Shown: positions 1 through 5,059 of the stretch, piece by piece | How positions within the stretch are numbered: position 1 is the first letter of the stretch | Layout: each line of letters starts with the position of its first letter | Assembly (NCBI GenBank): GCA_958443265.1 | Contig: CAUCKA010000045.1 | Span: forward strand, 1-7,542 | DNA from: an uncultured Collinsella sp. | GTDB lineage: Bacteria; Actinomycetota; Coriobacteriia; Coriobacteriales; Coriobacteriaceae | DNA: 7,542 bases | Direction: 5' to 3' | Notes under the pieces: generated by a model | Told to the model about the DNA's origin: nothing | The model's input: the letters and a program-made list of their open reading frames with translations, nothing else | Databases searched by the model: none | Translations under genes and position numbers: made by a program

Positions 1-121
1 CCCTCCCCACCAGCGTACGTCAAACAACAAAACGGCACTTTAAGACCAAAGCCAATACCAGCTTAGCACCGACCGACGTCGGCCGAAACGCCCGAACCAA
101 AGCCCGGTGCAAAATACCTGC
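1..121. other. Intergenic region with no supported gene
   Basis: This stretch lies 3' of the minus-strand methyltransferase gene and shows no convincing coding sequence. It contains a 10-bp palindrome CCGACGTCGG (73-82) inside a longer inverted repeat whose arms are GCACCG (66-71) and CGGTGC (105-110). Neither side of the repeat has a clear T-run, so I do not call it a terminator with confidence. On the minus strand the sequence at the extreme left edge reads GTGGGGAGGG, which resembles a ribosome-binding site; a minus-strand gene may therefore start just outside the window. Confidence 0.5.
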
Positions 122-1036
122 CTAGTGATACAAACCCGGCTGGTAGTGGTACTCGTTGCTCACGTGCGGGCACAGCTGCCAAAAGGCGACGGCACTTGCC
201 GCGGCCACGTTGAGTGAATCGACCCCATGCGCCATCGGAATACGCACGGCGCGGTCGCAGCCTGCAATGGTCTTGGCGCCCAAGCCAGCACCCTCGGTGC
301 CCATAAAGATTGCCAGGCGGTCAATCTCCTGCAGCGCGGAATCGTCCAGCGACACCGAATCATCCGTCAACGCCATAGCGGCACACGAAAAGCCGGCATC
401 GTGCAGCGCCGCCAGCCCATCATGCGGCCATACGCGCGCCTCGCTGCCAATGCGCGTCCAGGGCACCTGAAACACCGTGCCCATGCTCACGCGGGCCGAG
501 CGACGGTACAGCGGATCGCAGCAAGTGGGGCTCACCAAAATGCCATCGATGTTCAGTGCGGCCGCCGAGCGGAAAATCGCGCCGACGTTGGTGTGGTCGA
601 CAATGCCCTCGAGCACGCACACGCGCACCGGGCGCTCCCCCGCTGCCTCGACGACGCCACCCAGGAACTCGGCTACCGGAATCTGGCGTGGACGGCGGAA
701 TGCCGCGAGCGCACCGCGCGTCACGTTAAAGCCCGTCAGCTGCTCCATAAGCTCCATCGAGGCCACGAACACAGGAACCGGACCTGCGCCCTCGCGCACA
801 ACAAGCTGCTCAAACAGCGGCATCATCTGATTGAGCCAGCGCTCACCCAAAAGAAAGCTCACCGGCTCGTATCCGGCGCGCACCGCACGCTCGATGACCT
901 TGGCACTCTCGGCGATAAAAATGCCCTTCTGCGGCTCCAGCACGCAGCGAAGCTCACGCTCGGTCAGTCGCACGTAGGCATCGAGCCGCTCGTCCTCGAG
1001 CGAATCGATTCGCAGCACCTCAACGGCATCAGTCAT
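122..1036 (-). CDS. SpoU/TrmH-family RNA 2'-O-ribose methyltransferase
   Basis: This is a SPOUT-class enzyme that transfers a methyl group from S-adenosylmethionine to the ribose 2'-OH of a nucleotide in rRNA or tRNA; the exact target cannot be told from sequence. With the start at 1036 the protein has 304 residues. The N-terminal ~120 residues look like the substrate-binding domain of this family (LTERELR, then GIFIAESAKVIERA). The C-terminal part carries the three SpoU motifs: motif 1 with N150 and R156 in NVGAIFRSA, motif 2 MGTEGAGLG from residue 245, and motif 3 DSLNVAAASAVA with S274 and N276, which form the trefoil-knot cofactor site. An in-frame ATG at 1069 would add 11 residues (MCCKEGCGLAA), but it has no Shine-Dalgarno sequence. 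The ATG at 1036 has GAAGGG about 15 bases upstream and begins with more family-like residues. A weak extended -10 (TGGTATAGA, minus strand near 1069-1077) could drive it independently of thyA-folA, from which it is separated by about 110 bases and a hairpin. The length is normal for the family. Confidence 0.9.
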   Translation of the reverse strand: MTDAVEVLRIDSLEDERLDAYVRLTERELRCVLEPQKGIFIAESAKVIERAVRAGYEPVSFLLGERWLNQMMPLFEQLVVREGAGPVPVFVASMELMEQLTGFNVTRGALAAFRRPRQIPVAEFLGGVVEAAGERPVRVCVLEGIVDHTNVGAIFRSAAALNIDGILVSPTCCDPLYRRSARVSMGTVFQVPWTRIGSEARVWPHDGLAALHDAGFSCAAMALTDDSVSLDDSALQEIDRLAIFMGTEGAGLGAKTIAGCDRAVRIPMAHGVDSLNVAAASAVAFWQLCPHVSNEYHYQPGLYH

Positions 1037-1082
1037 AGCAGCCAGCCCGCACCCTTCTTTACAGCACATCTATACCAAACGA

Positions 1083-1101
1083 GGCGACGCTAAGCGCCGC
1101 C
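1083..1101 (-). other. Small GC-rich stem-loop between folA and the methyltransferase gene
   Basis: Read on the minus strand, GGCGGCGC-TTA-GCGTCGCC forms an 8-bp stem with one G-U pair and a three-base loop. On the plus strand the same position is an A-C mismatch, so the structure favours minus-strand RNA. It is followed by TCGTTTGG, which is only weakly T-rich. It may be a weak terminator, an attenuator or an mRNA stabiliser at the end of the thyA-folA message. It could also be chance in GC-rich DNA. Confidence 0.35.
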
Positions 1102-1145
1102 CCATGCATTCAATCAACCCGATGATACCGTTCACGCCAGGCGAT

Positions 1146-1664
1146 TTATGCCTCAACGCGACGATACGTCACGAACTCATAATCGAGACCCTCGTCACCC
1201 TCGCCCGAGGCAATCGTGGCAACCCCGCCACGCCGCGCAATCTCCCACGCGGGATCGGCGTCCAAGTCGGGAAAGTACGTGTCCACGGGATGGACGCAGT
1301 GGTCATGCGTGACCTCGGCCTCCACGCAGCACGGCAAAAATTGCCGATACACCTCGCCGCCGCCAATCACCCACGCAACGGGCTCATCGGCCACGGCGGC
1401 CAAGGCTTCGTCAACGCTATGCACCACGTCGACGCCCTCGGCAGCAAAGCTCTCGTCGCGGGTGAGTACGATATTGCGACGGTTCTTAAGCGGACGCCCG
1501 CCGGGAAAACTCAGCAGCGTCTTGCGTCCCATAATGACCGGACAGCCTTTGGTGCACGCCACAAAATGGCGCATGTCGGCACGGTTGGACACGACCATGT
1601 CGCCCTCGCACCCAATACCCCAGTCATCGCACACGGCGACAATGGCAGAAAGCTTACACGTCAT
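1146..1664 (-). CDS. folA: Dihydrofolate reductase
   Basis: This enzyme reduces dihydrofolate to tetrahydrofolate with NADPH in the cytoplasm, restoring the cofactor oxidised by its upstream neighbour thymidylate synthase. From the ATG at 1664 it has 172 residues, slightly longer than the ~160 of E. coli FolA. Visible hallmarks are the N-terminal strand LSAIVAV, WGIG at 15-18 (Met20-loop region), catalytic acid D30 in NRADMRHF (E. coli D27), VIMGRKT at 43-49, RRNIVLTRD at 62-70, and the NADPH-binding IGGGEVY at 100-106. The residue matching E. coli W22 is V25, which is unusual for bacterial enzymes. A GTG at 1673 directly follows the thyA stop and would add three residues (MTH), but the AGGTGA sequence at 1670-1675 is correctly spaced for the ATG at 1664. 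Translation is probably coupled to thyA. Confidence 0.95.
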   Translation of the reverse strand: MTCKLSAIVAVCDDWGIGCEGDMVVSNRADMRHFVACTKGCPVIMGRKTLLSFPGGRPLKNRRNIVLTRDESFAAEGVDVVHSVDEALAAVADEPVAWVIGGGEVYRQFLPCCVEAEVTHDHCVHPVDTYFPDLDADPAWEIARRGGVATIASGEGDEGLDYEFVTYRRVEA

Positions 1665-1669
1665 GTGCG

Positions 1670-1675
1670 TCACCT
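1670..1675 (-). promoter_or_regulatory. folA ribosome-binding site overlapping the thyA stop
   Basis: The minus strand reads TAGGTGACGCACATG. TAG ends thyA, AGGTGA is the Shine-Dalgarno sequence, and five bases separate it from the folA ATG. This favours the ATG at 1664 over the GTG at 1673, and it implies translational coupling in which ribosomes finishing thyA restart on folA. Confidence 0.65.
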
Positions 1676-2522
1676 ACACCGCAATGGGGATGTTCTTGAC
1701 CTGCGGGCCGTGCTCATAGCCCTCGACAATCAGATCATCGGTCGTAAACGCATAGAAATCATGCACATCGGGGTTGAGCGTTACCTTGGGCGCGGCAAAC
1801 TGCGGACGCTCGATAAGCTCGCGAACGATATCGACATGACGGTCGTAAATGTGGGCATCGGCGATCACATGCAGCAGCTCGCCAGCGATCATATCGACCG
1901 ACTGCGCGACCATCATCAGCAAAATGGCGTACTGGCACACATTCCAGTTGTTCGCGGCCAAAATGTCCTGGCTACGCTGGTTGAGAATCATGTTGAGCGT
2001 CGGCTTGTCGTCCTGTGGGCGTTGCGTCACGTTATACGTCACGCTGTAGGCGCACGGATACAGGTGCATCTCGGACAGGTCGCTAAATACATAGGTATTC
2101 GTCATAATGCGGCGGCTGTACGGCGTGTTCTTAAGGTCGTACAGCACGCGATCCATCTGGTCGAAATCGCCCTCGGCATAATGGCTCTTCTGCCCAATCT
2201 GATACCCGTAGGCCTTGCCGATGGAGCCGGTCTCGTCGGCCCACTCATCCCAAATATGGCTGTTGAGATCATGCACGTTATTGGACTTCTTTTGATAGAT
2301 CCATAGGATCTCATCCATGGCAGATTTGAGGGCCGTACGACGCAGGGTAAGCGCCGGAAACTCCTCACGCAGGTCATAGCGTGCCGTGACACCAAAGTTT
2401 TTAATGGTATAGGCAGGGGTGCCATCCTCCCACACCGGGCGGACCTTTTGGCCCTCGGTGGTGGTGCCATGGTCCAAAATATCGCGGCACATGGTTACAA
2501 ACTGTTGATCAGCTTTGCTCAT
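1674..2522 (-). CDS. thyA: Thymidylate synthase
   Basis: ThyA methylates dUMP to dTMP using 5,10-methylene-tetrahydrofolate and releases dihydrofolate for FolA. From the ATG at 2522 it has 282 residues, normal for the family. Catalytic Cys157 lies in LYPCAYSVTYNV, the phosphate-binding arginines are in YSRRI (R137, R138), R183-S184 and D186 lie in QRSQD, and N194 corresponds to the dUMP-binding asparagine. H224 and Y226 lie in ADAHIYDRH. The C-terminus NIPIAV fits the mobile tail that closes the site. The usual LGxPFN stretch is replaced by LAANNWN, a variant I associate with some Firmicutes-like ThyA proteins. The frame stays open upstream to 3092, but that part is antisense to another gene, and the strong AGGAGGG at 2526-2532 fixes the start at 2522. 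A -10-like TACAAT on the minus strand at 2557-2562 gives a plausible short leader. thyA is first in a thyA-folA unit. Confidence 0.96.
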   Translation of the reverse strand: MSKADQQFVTMCRDILDHGTTTEGQKVRPVWEDGTPAYTIKNFGVTARYDLREEFPALTLRRTALKSAMDEILWIYQKKSNNVHDLNSHIWDEWADETGSIGKAYGYQIGQKSHYAEGDFDQMDRVLYDLKNTPYSRRIMTNTYVFSDLSEMHLYPCAYSVTYNVTQRPQDDKPTLNMILNQRSQDILAANNWNVCQYAILLMMVAQSVDMIAGELLHVIADAHIYDRHVDIVRELIERPQFAAPKVTLNPDVHDFYAFTTDDLIVEGYEHGPQVKNIPIAV

Positions 2523-2525
2523 TGA

Positions 2526-2532
2526 CCCTCCT
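2526..2532 (-). promoter_or_regulatory. thyA ribosome-binding site
   Basis: AGGAGGG on the minus strand lies three to four bases before the ATG at 2522. This near-perfect Shine-Dalgarno sequence decides the thyA start against the much longer open frame that runs upstream through the divergent gene. Confidence 0.75.
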
Positions 2533-2556
2533 GTCAGTCGCCTAAAAGCGAGATTC

Positions 2557-2562
2557 ATTGTA
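2557..2562 (-). promoter_or_regulatory. Candidate thyA -10 element
   Basis: The minus strand reads GGGATACAATGAATC; TACAAT matches five of six bases of the sigma-70-type TATAAT. I see no good -35 at 16-18 bases upstream, so activator dependence or a different promoter remains possible. Transcription would begin near 2550, giving a leader of roughly 28 bases. Confidence 0.4.
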
Positions 2563-2590
2563 TCCCAGGCACATGCGGCCCCACAGCCCA

Positions 2591-2674
2591 AACATATGCC
2601 TTCATTTTCTGGCATATGCCAGAAATTCCTTGCGTAAATCTGCGCGTTCGCTATTCTATTGTTGGCATATGTCA
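2591..2674. promoter_or_regulatory. Cluster of three CATATG-centred operator-like sites
   Basis: Three related sites lie in the divergent region: AACATATGCC (2591-2600), a perfect 20-bp palindrome TTTCTGGCATATGCCAGAAA (2606-2625), and TTGGCATATGTCAG (2662-2675), which keeps 9 of 10 core bases. Their centres are 20 and 53 bases apart, close to two and five helical turns, so a bound dimer would sit on the same DNA face at each. The third site overlaps the expected start of transcription of the plus-strand DUF134-NifX gene; the first falls near -45 of the candidate thyA promoter. The simplest reading is an operator for the adjacent DUF134 helix-turn-helix protein acting on its own gene and possibly on thyA. 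Binding is inference; the symmetry is seen directly. Confidence 0.6.
2630..2657 (+). promoter_or_regulatory. Candidate promoter of the DUF134-NifX gene
   Basis: TTGCGT (2630-2635) and TATTCT (2652-2657) are spaced by 16 bases and match the sigma-70-type consensus at 3 and 4 of 6 bases. Transcription would begin near 2664, within the third CATATG site, leaving a leader of about 24 bases that contains AAGGAG five bases before the ATG at 2689. The elements are weak, but their placement between two operator-like sites is consistent with a regulated promoter. Confidence 0.4.
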
Positions 2675-2688
2675 GATAAGGAGCACGT

Positions 2689-3453
2689 ATGGCAGGAAGA
2701 CGCGAGAAACTGCGCCGCGTCGGGATCATACCCGAATACCGCGGCTTTACCCCTGACGGCCTAGCCAGCGGAGACGCCATCGACATGACGGTCGACGAAC
2801 TCGAGGCGCTGCGCCTGTGCGACCTGGAAGGCCTTAACCAAGAGGCAGTCGCAAAGCAGATGGGTATCGCGCGCGCCACGGTGGCGGCTATTTGCAGCCG
2901 CGCGCATCGCAAGGTGGCAAACGCGTTGGTCAATGGTCGGGCGCTCATCATCGAAGGCGGCAATATCGCGTACTCCCCCATTACCACGGCAACGGCCGTA
3001 TGGCCAGCAAAGGAGATCGACACCATGAGGGTGGCAACCACGTACGACAACGGCAACATCTTTATGCACTTTGGCCGCAGCGAGCAGTTCAAGATCTACG
3101 ACATTCAGGATGGCAAGGTACTCAACGAGCAGGTCGTGGGCACCGGCGGCACCGGCCACGGTGCCCTTGCGGGCCTGCTCGCCAACGGTGGCGTGGACAC
3201 GCTCATCTGCGGCGGCATCGGCGGTGGCGCCATCAACGCGCTTGCCCAAGCCGGCATCACGGTGTACGCAGGAGCTCAGGGCAGCTGCGACGCTTGTGTC
3301 GAGGCCCTTATCGCCGGAACGCTCGCACGGAACGGCGAGGCCACGTGCGGCTGCCACGGCCATGACCACGACCACGCCCACGAACATGGCGAGTCCTGCG
3401 GCTGCCACGGCCATCACGAGCACGAGGGCCACGAGGGCTGCGGCTGCCACTAA
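2689..3453 (+). CDS. DUF134 helix-turn-helix / NifX-NifB-like fusion protein with His/Cys-rich tail
   Basis: The protein has 254 residues in three parts. Residues 1-93 match the DUF134 (UPF0251) family: RRVGIIPEYRGF, then MTVDELEALRLCDLEGLNQE and a helix-turn-helix around 47-75 (AVAKQMGIARATVAAICSRA), ending in the family-typical ALVNG-ALIIEGG. A linker of about 20 residues leads to a dinitrogenase iron-molybdenum cofactor-type domain at 113-215 (MRVATTYDNG, HFGRSEQF, LICGGIGGGAINAL, AGITVYAGAQGSC). That fold in NifX, NafY and NifB binds metal-cluster precursors. The tail, 219-254, has three CGCH units, six Cys and twelve His in all, a likely metal-binding segment. AAGGAG five bases upstream supports the start. 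DUF134 proteins are presumed DNA-binding and often occur next to or fused with NifX-like proteins outside nitrogen fixers. No nif gene is in this window. I infer a metal- or cluster-responsive transcriptional regulator, possibly autoregulating through the palindromes upstream. The function is not established. Confidence 0.85.
   Translation: MAGRREKLRRVGIIPEYRGFTPDGLASGDAIDMTVDELEALRLCDLEGLNQEAVAKQMGIARATVAAICSRAHRKVANALVNGRALIIEGGNIAYSPITTATAVWPAKEIDTMRVATTYDNGNIFMHFGRSEQFKIYDIQDGKVLNEQVVGTGGTGHGALAGLLANGGVDTLICGGIGGGAINALAQAGITVYAGAQGSCDACVEALIAGTLARNGEATCGCHGHDHDHAHEHGESCGCHGHHEHEGHEGCGCH
3009..3027 (+). promoter_or_regulatory. Internal Shine-Dalgarno and in-frame ATG
   Basis: AAAGGAG (3009-3015) stands nine bases before the in-frame ATG at 3025, codon 113, exactly at the start of the NifX-like domain (MRVATTYDNG). 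It could direct synthesis of a separate 142-residue cluster-binding protein from the same message. It could also be the remnant of a start codon from before two genes fused. The motif and spacing are seen directly; use of the start is inference. Confidence 0.45.
3346..3450 (+). repeat. Direct repeats encoding CGCH units in the metal-ligand tail
   Basis: TGCGGCTGCCACGGCCAT occurs exactly at 3346-3363 and 3397-3414, and its first 12 bases recur at 3439-3450 just before the stop codon. The units are 51 and 42 bases apart, multiples of three, so the frame is kept. Each encodes Cys-Gly-Cys-His. Exact identity at the DNA level suggests growth by duplication and possible length variation between strains. 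Confidence 0.7.
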
Positions 3454-3515
3454 CGGCACGGCACCGCGAGCTCGGGGCGCGATACTGAACGCAATCCAAC
3501 AATCAAAGCCAACAA

Positions 3516-3549
3516 CAAAGGCCACCCGGTAGCTTCCGAGTGGCCTTTG
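3516..3549. terminator. Bidirectional intrinsic terminator between convergent genes
   Basis: CAAAGGCCAC (3516-3525) pairs perfectly with GTGGCCTTTG (3540-3549), and after one mismatch a further CGG/CCG pairs, leaving a six-base TAGCTT loop. On the minus strand the stem is followed by TTTGTTGTTGG after its AAAG/CTTT base, giving a T-rich end to the ffh transcript. On the plus strand only a TTTG follows, which is weaker. It lies in the 120-base gap between the convergent DUF134-NifX gene and ffh and probably serves both. Confidence 0.75.
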
Positions 3550-3573
3550 CCATATCAAGCTGGAATTACAGCT

Positions 3574-5049
3574 CTATTTCTTATTACGCATCTGCGCTTC
3601 CATCTGGCGCAGCAGCTCCATATCGGACTTGGGACCGCCCGTACCCAGGCCGCCCATGCTGCCCAGACCCATAGCGTCCAGGCCAGGGATATTGGGCATG
3701 CGCATCTTCTTGCCCTTCTTGCCCTTTTTGCCCTTCTTGCCGCCGGCCTGCGCCTGATTGGCCATCGTGCGCATGCGTCCCATCATCTTGTTCATCTCGC
3801 CCCACTGCTTCATAAGGCTGTTGACCTCGGTGGGGGTCACGCCGGCGCCCTTGGCAATGCGGGCGCGACGCTGGCCGTTGATGATGGAGGGGCGCAGGCG
3901 TTCCTCCTTGGTCATCGACATAATGATGGCCTCGTTCTTGTCGAAGATGCCCTCGTCCAGGTTGCCGCCCATCTGGTTGAGCGCGCGCTGGCCACCGGGG
4001 AGCATGCCGAGAATGCCCTTCATGCCGCCCATCTTCTTAACGGCTTTCATCTGGTCGAGCATGTCGTTCATGGTAAAGCCCTCGCGCAGCATGCGCTCGG
4101 CGGCCTCGAGCTGCTCGGCATCGGCGGCCTCCTGGGCCTTCTCGATGATGCCGACGACGTCGCCCATGCCCAAGATTCGCTTGGCCATACGGTCGGGGTA
4201 GAACGGCTCCAGCGAATCGGGCTTCTCGCCCATGCTCACGAACTTGATGGGCTTGCCGGTCACCTGGCGCACGGAAAGCGCGCCGCCACCACGGGCATCG
4301 CCGTCGAGCTTGGAGATGATCACGCCGTCAAAGTCGGTGCGCTCGGCGAAGGTCGAGACGACGTTGACGATATCCTGGCCGGTCATGGCATCGACGACCA
4401 TCAGCACCTGATCGGGCTTGACGGCCTTCTTGATGTCCACGGCTTCCTGCATCATCTGCTCGTCGATCTGCAAACGACCGGCGGTATCGACGATGACCAC
4501 GTCACGCAGGTGGTCGACGGCCTCCTGAATAGCGCCCTTGGCGATGTCGACCGGGTGTGCACCGTCGCCACGGAAGACCGGCACGCCGATCTCTCCGCCA
4601 AGCGTGGCTAGCTGGTCGGCTGCGGCGGGACGGTAGACGTCGCACGCGGCGAGCAGCGGCGAGCGGCCCTGCTTCTTGAGCAGGTAGGCCAGCTTTACGG
4701 CCGCCGTGGTCTTACCGGAGCCCTGCAGGCCCACGAGCATGATGACGTTGGGGATACGGTTGCTAAAGACGAGCTTGCTCTCGGTGGAGCCGAGCATCTC
4801 GGTGAGCTCGTCGAGCACGATCTTGACGACGTTTTGCGCCGGCGACAGCGACTCCATGACCTCTGCGGTCATGCAGCGCTCCTTGGTCTTGGCGACGAAC
4901 TCCTTGACAACCTTAAAGTTGACGTCGGCTTCGAGCAGCGCCATGCGAATATCGCGCATGGCCGAGGTGATGTCGGCCTCGGTCAGCTTACCCTTGCCGC
5001 GCAGGCGGTCAAATGTGTCATTGAGGCGATCGCTCAGGGAATCAAACAC
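3574..5049 (-). CDS. ffh: Signal recognition particle GTPase Ffh
   Basis: Ffh binds 4.5S RNA and signal sequences emerging from ribosomes, then docks with FtsY at the membrane so that proteins are inserted co-translationally. The product has 491 residues. The N domain is 1-~95 and the G domain runs to ~297: P-loop GLQGSGKTT (107-115), DVYRPAAADQL (137-147), DTAGR (188-192), SKLDGDARGG (246-255) and GEKPDSLEPF (274-283). The M domain (~300-430) is Met-rich and holds the RNA-binding helix region SIINGQRRARIAKGAG (388-403). The tail is longer than in E. coli (453 residues), with a lysine/glycine run KKGKKGKKGKK at 438-448 and a Gly/Met-rich end. The start is GTG at 5049, with AAGGAG (5056-5061) six bases before it; this overlaps the ftsY stop codon. 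It is the last gene of the smc-ftsY-ffh unit and is followed by a terminator. Confidence 0.97.
   Translation of the reverse strand: MFDSLSDRLNDTFDRLRGKGKLTEADITSAMRDIRMALLEADVNFKVVKEFVAKTKERCMTAEVMESLSPAQNVVKIVLDELTEMLGSTESKLVFSNRIPNVIMLVGLQGSGKTTAAVKLAYLLKKQGRSPLLAACDVYRPAAADQLATLGGEIGVPVFRGDGAHPVDIAKGAIQEAVDHLRDVVIVDTAGRLQIDEQMMQEAVDIKKAVKPDQVLMVVDAMTGQDIVNVVSTFAERTDFDGVIISKLDGDARGGGALSVRQVTGKPIKFVSMGEKPDSLEPFYPDRMAKRILGMGDVVGIIEKAQEAADAEQLEAAERMLREGFTMNDMLDQMKAVKKMGGMKGILGMLPGGQRALNQMGGNLDEGIFDKNEAIIMSMTKEERLRPSIINGQRRARIAKGAGVTPTEVNSLMKQWGEMNKMMGRMRTMANQAQAGGKKGKKGKKGKKMRMPNIPGLDAMGLGSMGGLGTGGPKSDMELLRQMEAQMRNKK
3706..3741 (-). repeat. Four 9-bp tandem repeats in ffh
   Basis: Four consecutive copies of a 9-base unit (plus strand CTTCTTGCC, third copy with one change, CTTTTTGCC) encode Gly-Lys-Lys units in the C-terminal tail of Ffh. 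The array keeps the frame and could expand or contract without disrupting the conserved domains. The basic run may help hold SRP RNA or anionic lipid; that role is inference. Confidence 0.7.
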
Positions 5050-5059
5050 TAGTCACTCC

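Noticed and set aside
1104..2306. 400-codon plus-strand open frame antisense to folA and thyA
   Set aside because: It is fully antisense to two well-recognised enzymes, has no recognisable domains and a His/Ala/Arg-rich composition typical of a shadow frame in GC-rich DNA.
2523..3092. 190-codon N-terminal extension of thyA
   Set aside because: The extension crosses the promoter region and is antisense to the DUF134-NifX gene; thyA has a near-perfect ribosome-binding site at 2526-2532, and its product from there has normal family length.
2689..3453. Nitrogen-fixation gene
   Set aside because: The NifX-like fold alone does not indicate nitrogen fixation; there is no nifH, nifD, nifK or radical-SAM NifB domain in the window, and such domains are widespread in non-fixers.
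2761..3558. 265-codon minus-strand open frame with hydrophobic stretches
   Set aside because: It is the antisense of the DUF134-NifX gene; its Val/Ala-rich runs come from the complement of His- and Gly-rich codons, and it crosses the terminator.
3547..4611. 354-codon plus-strand open frame rich in His, Leu and Ala
   Set aside because: It is antisense to ffh, with composition expected from the reverse of conserved Ffh codons and no family resemblance.
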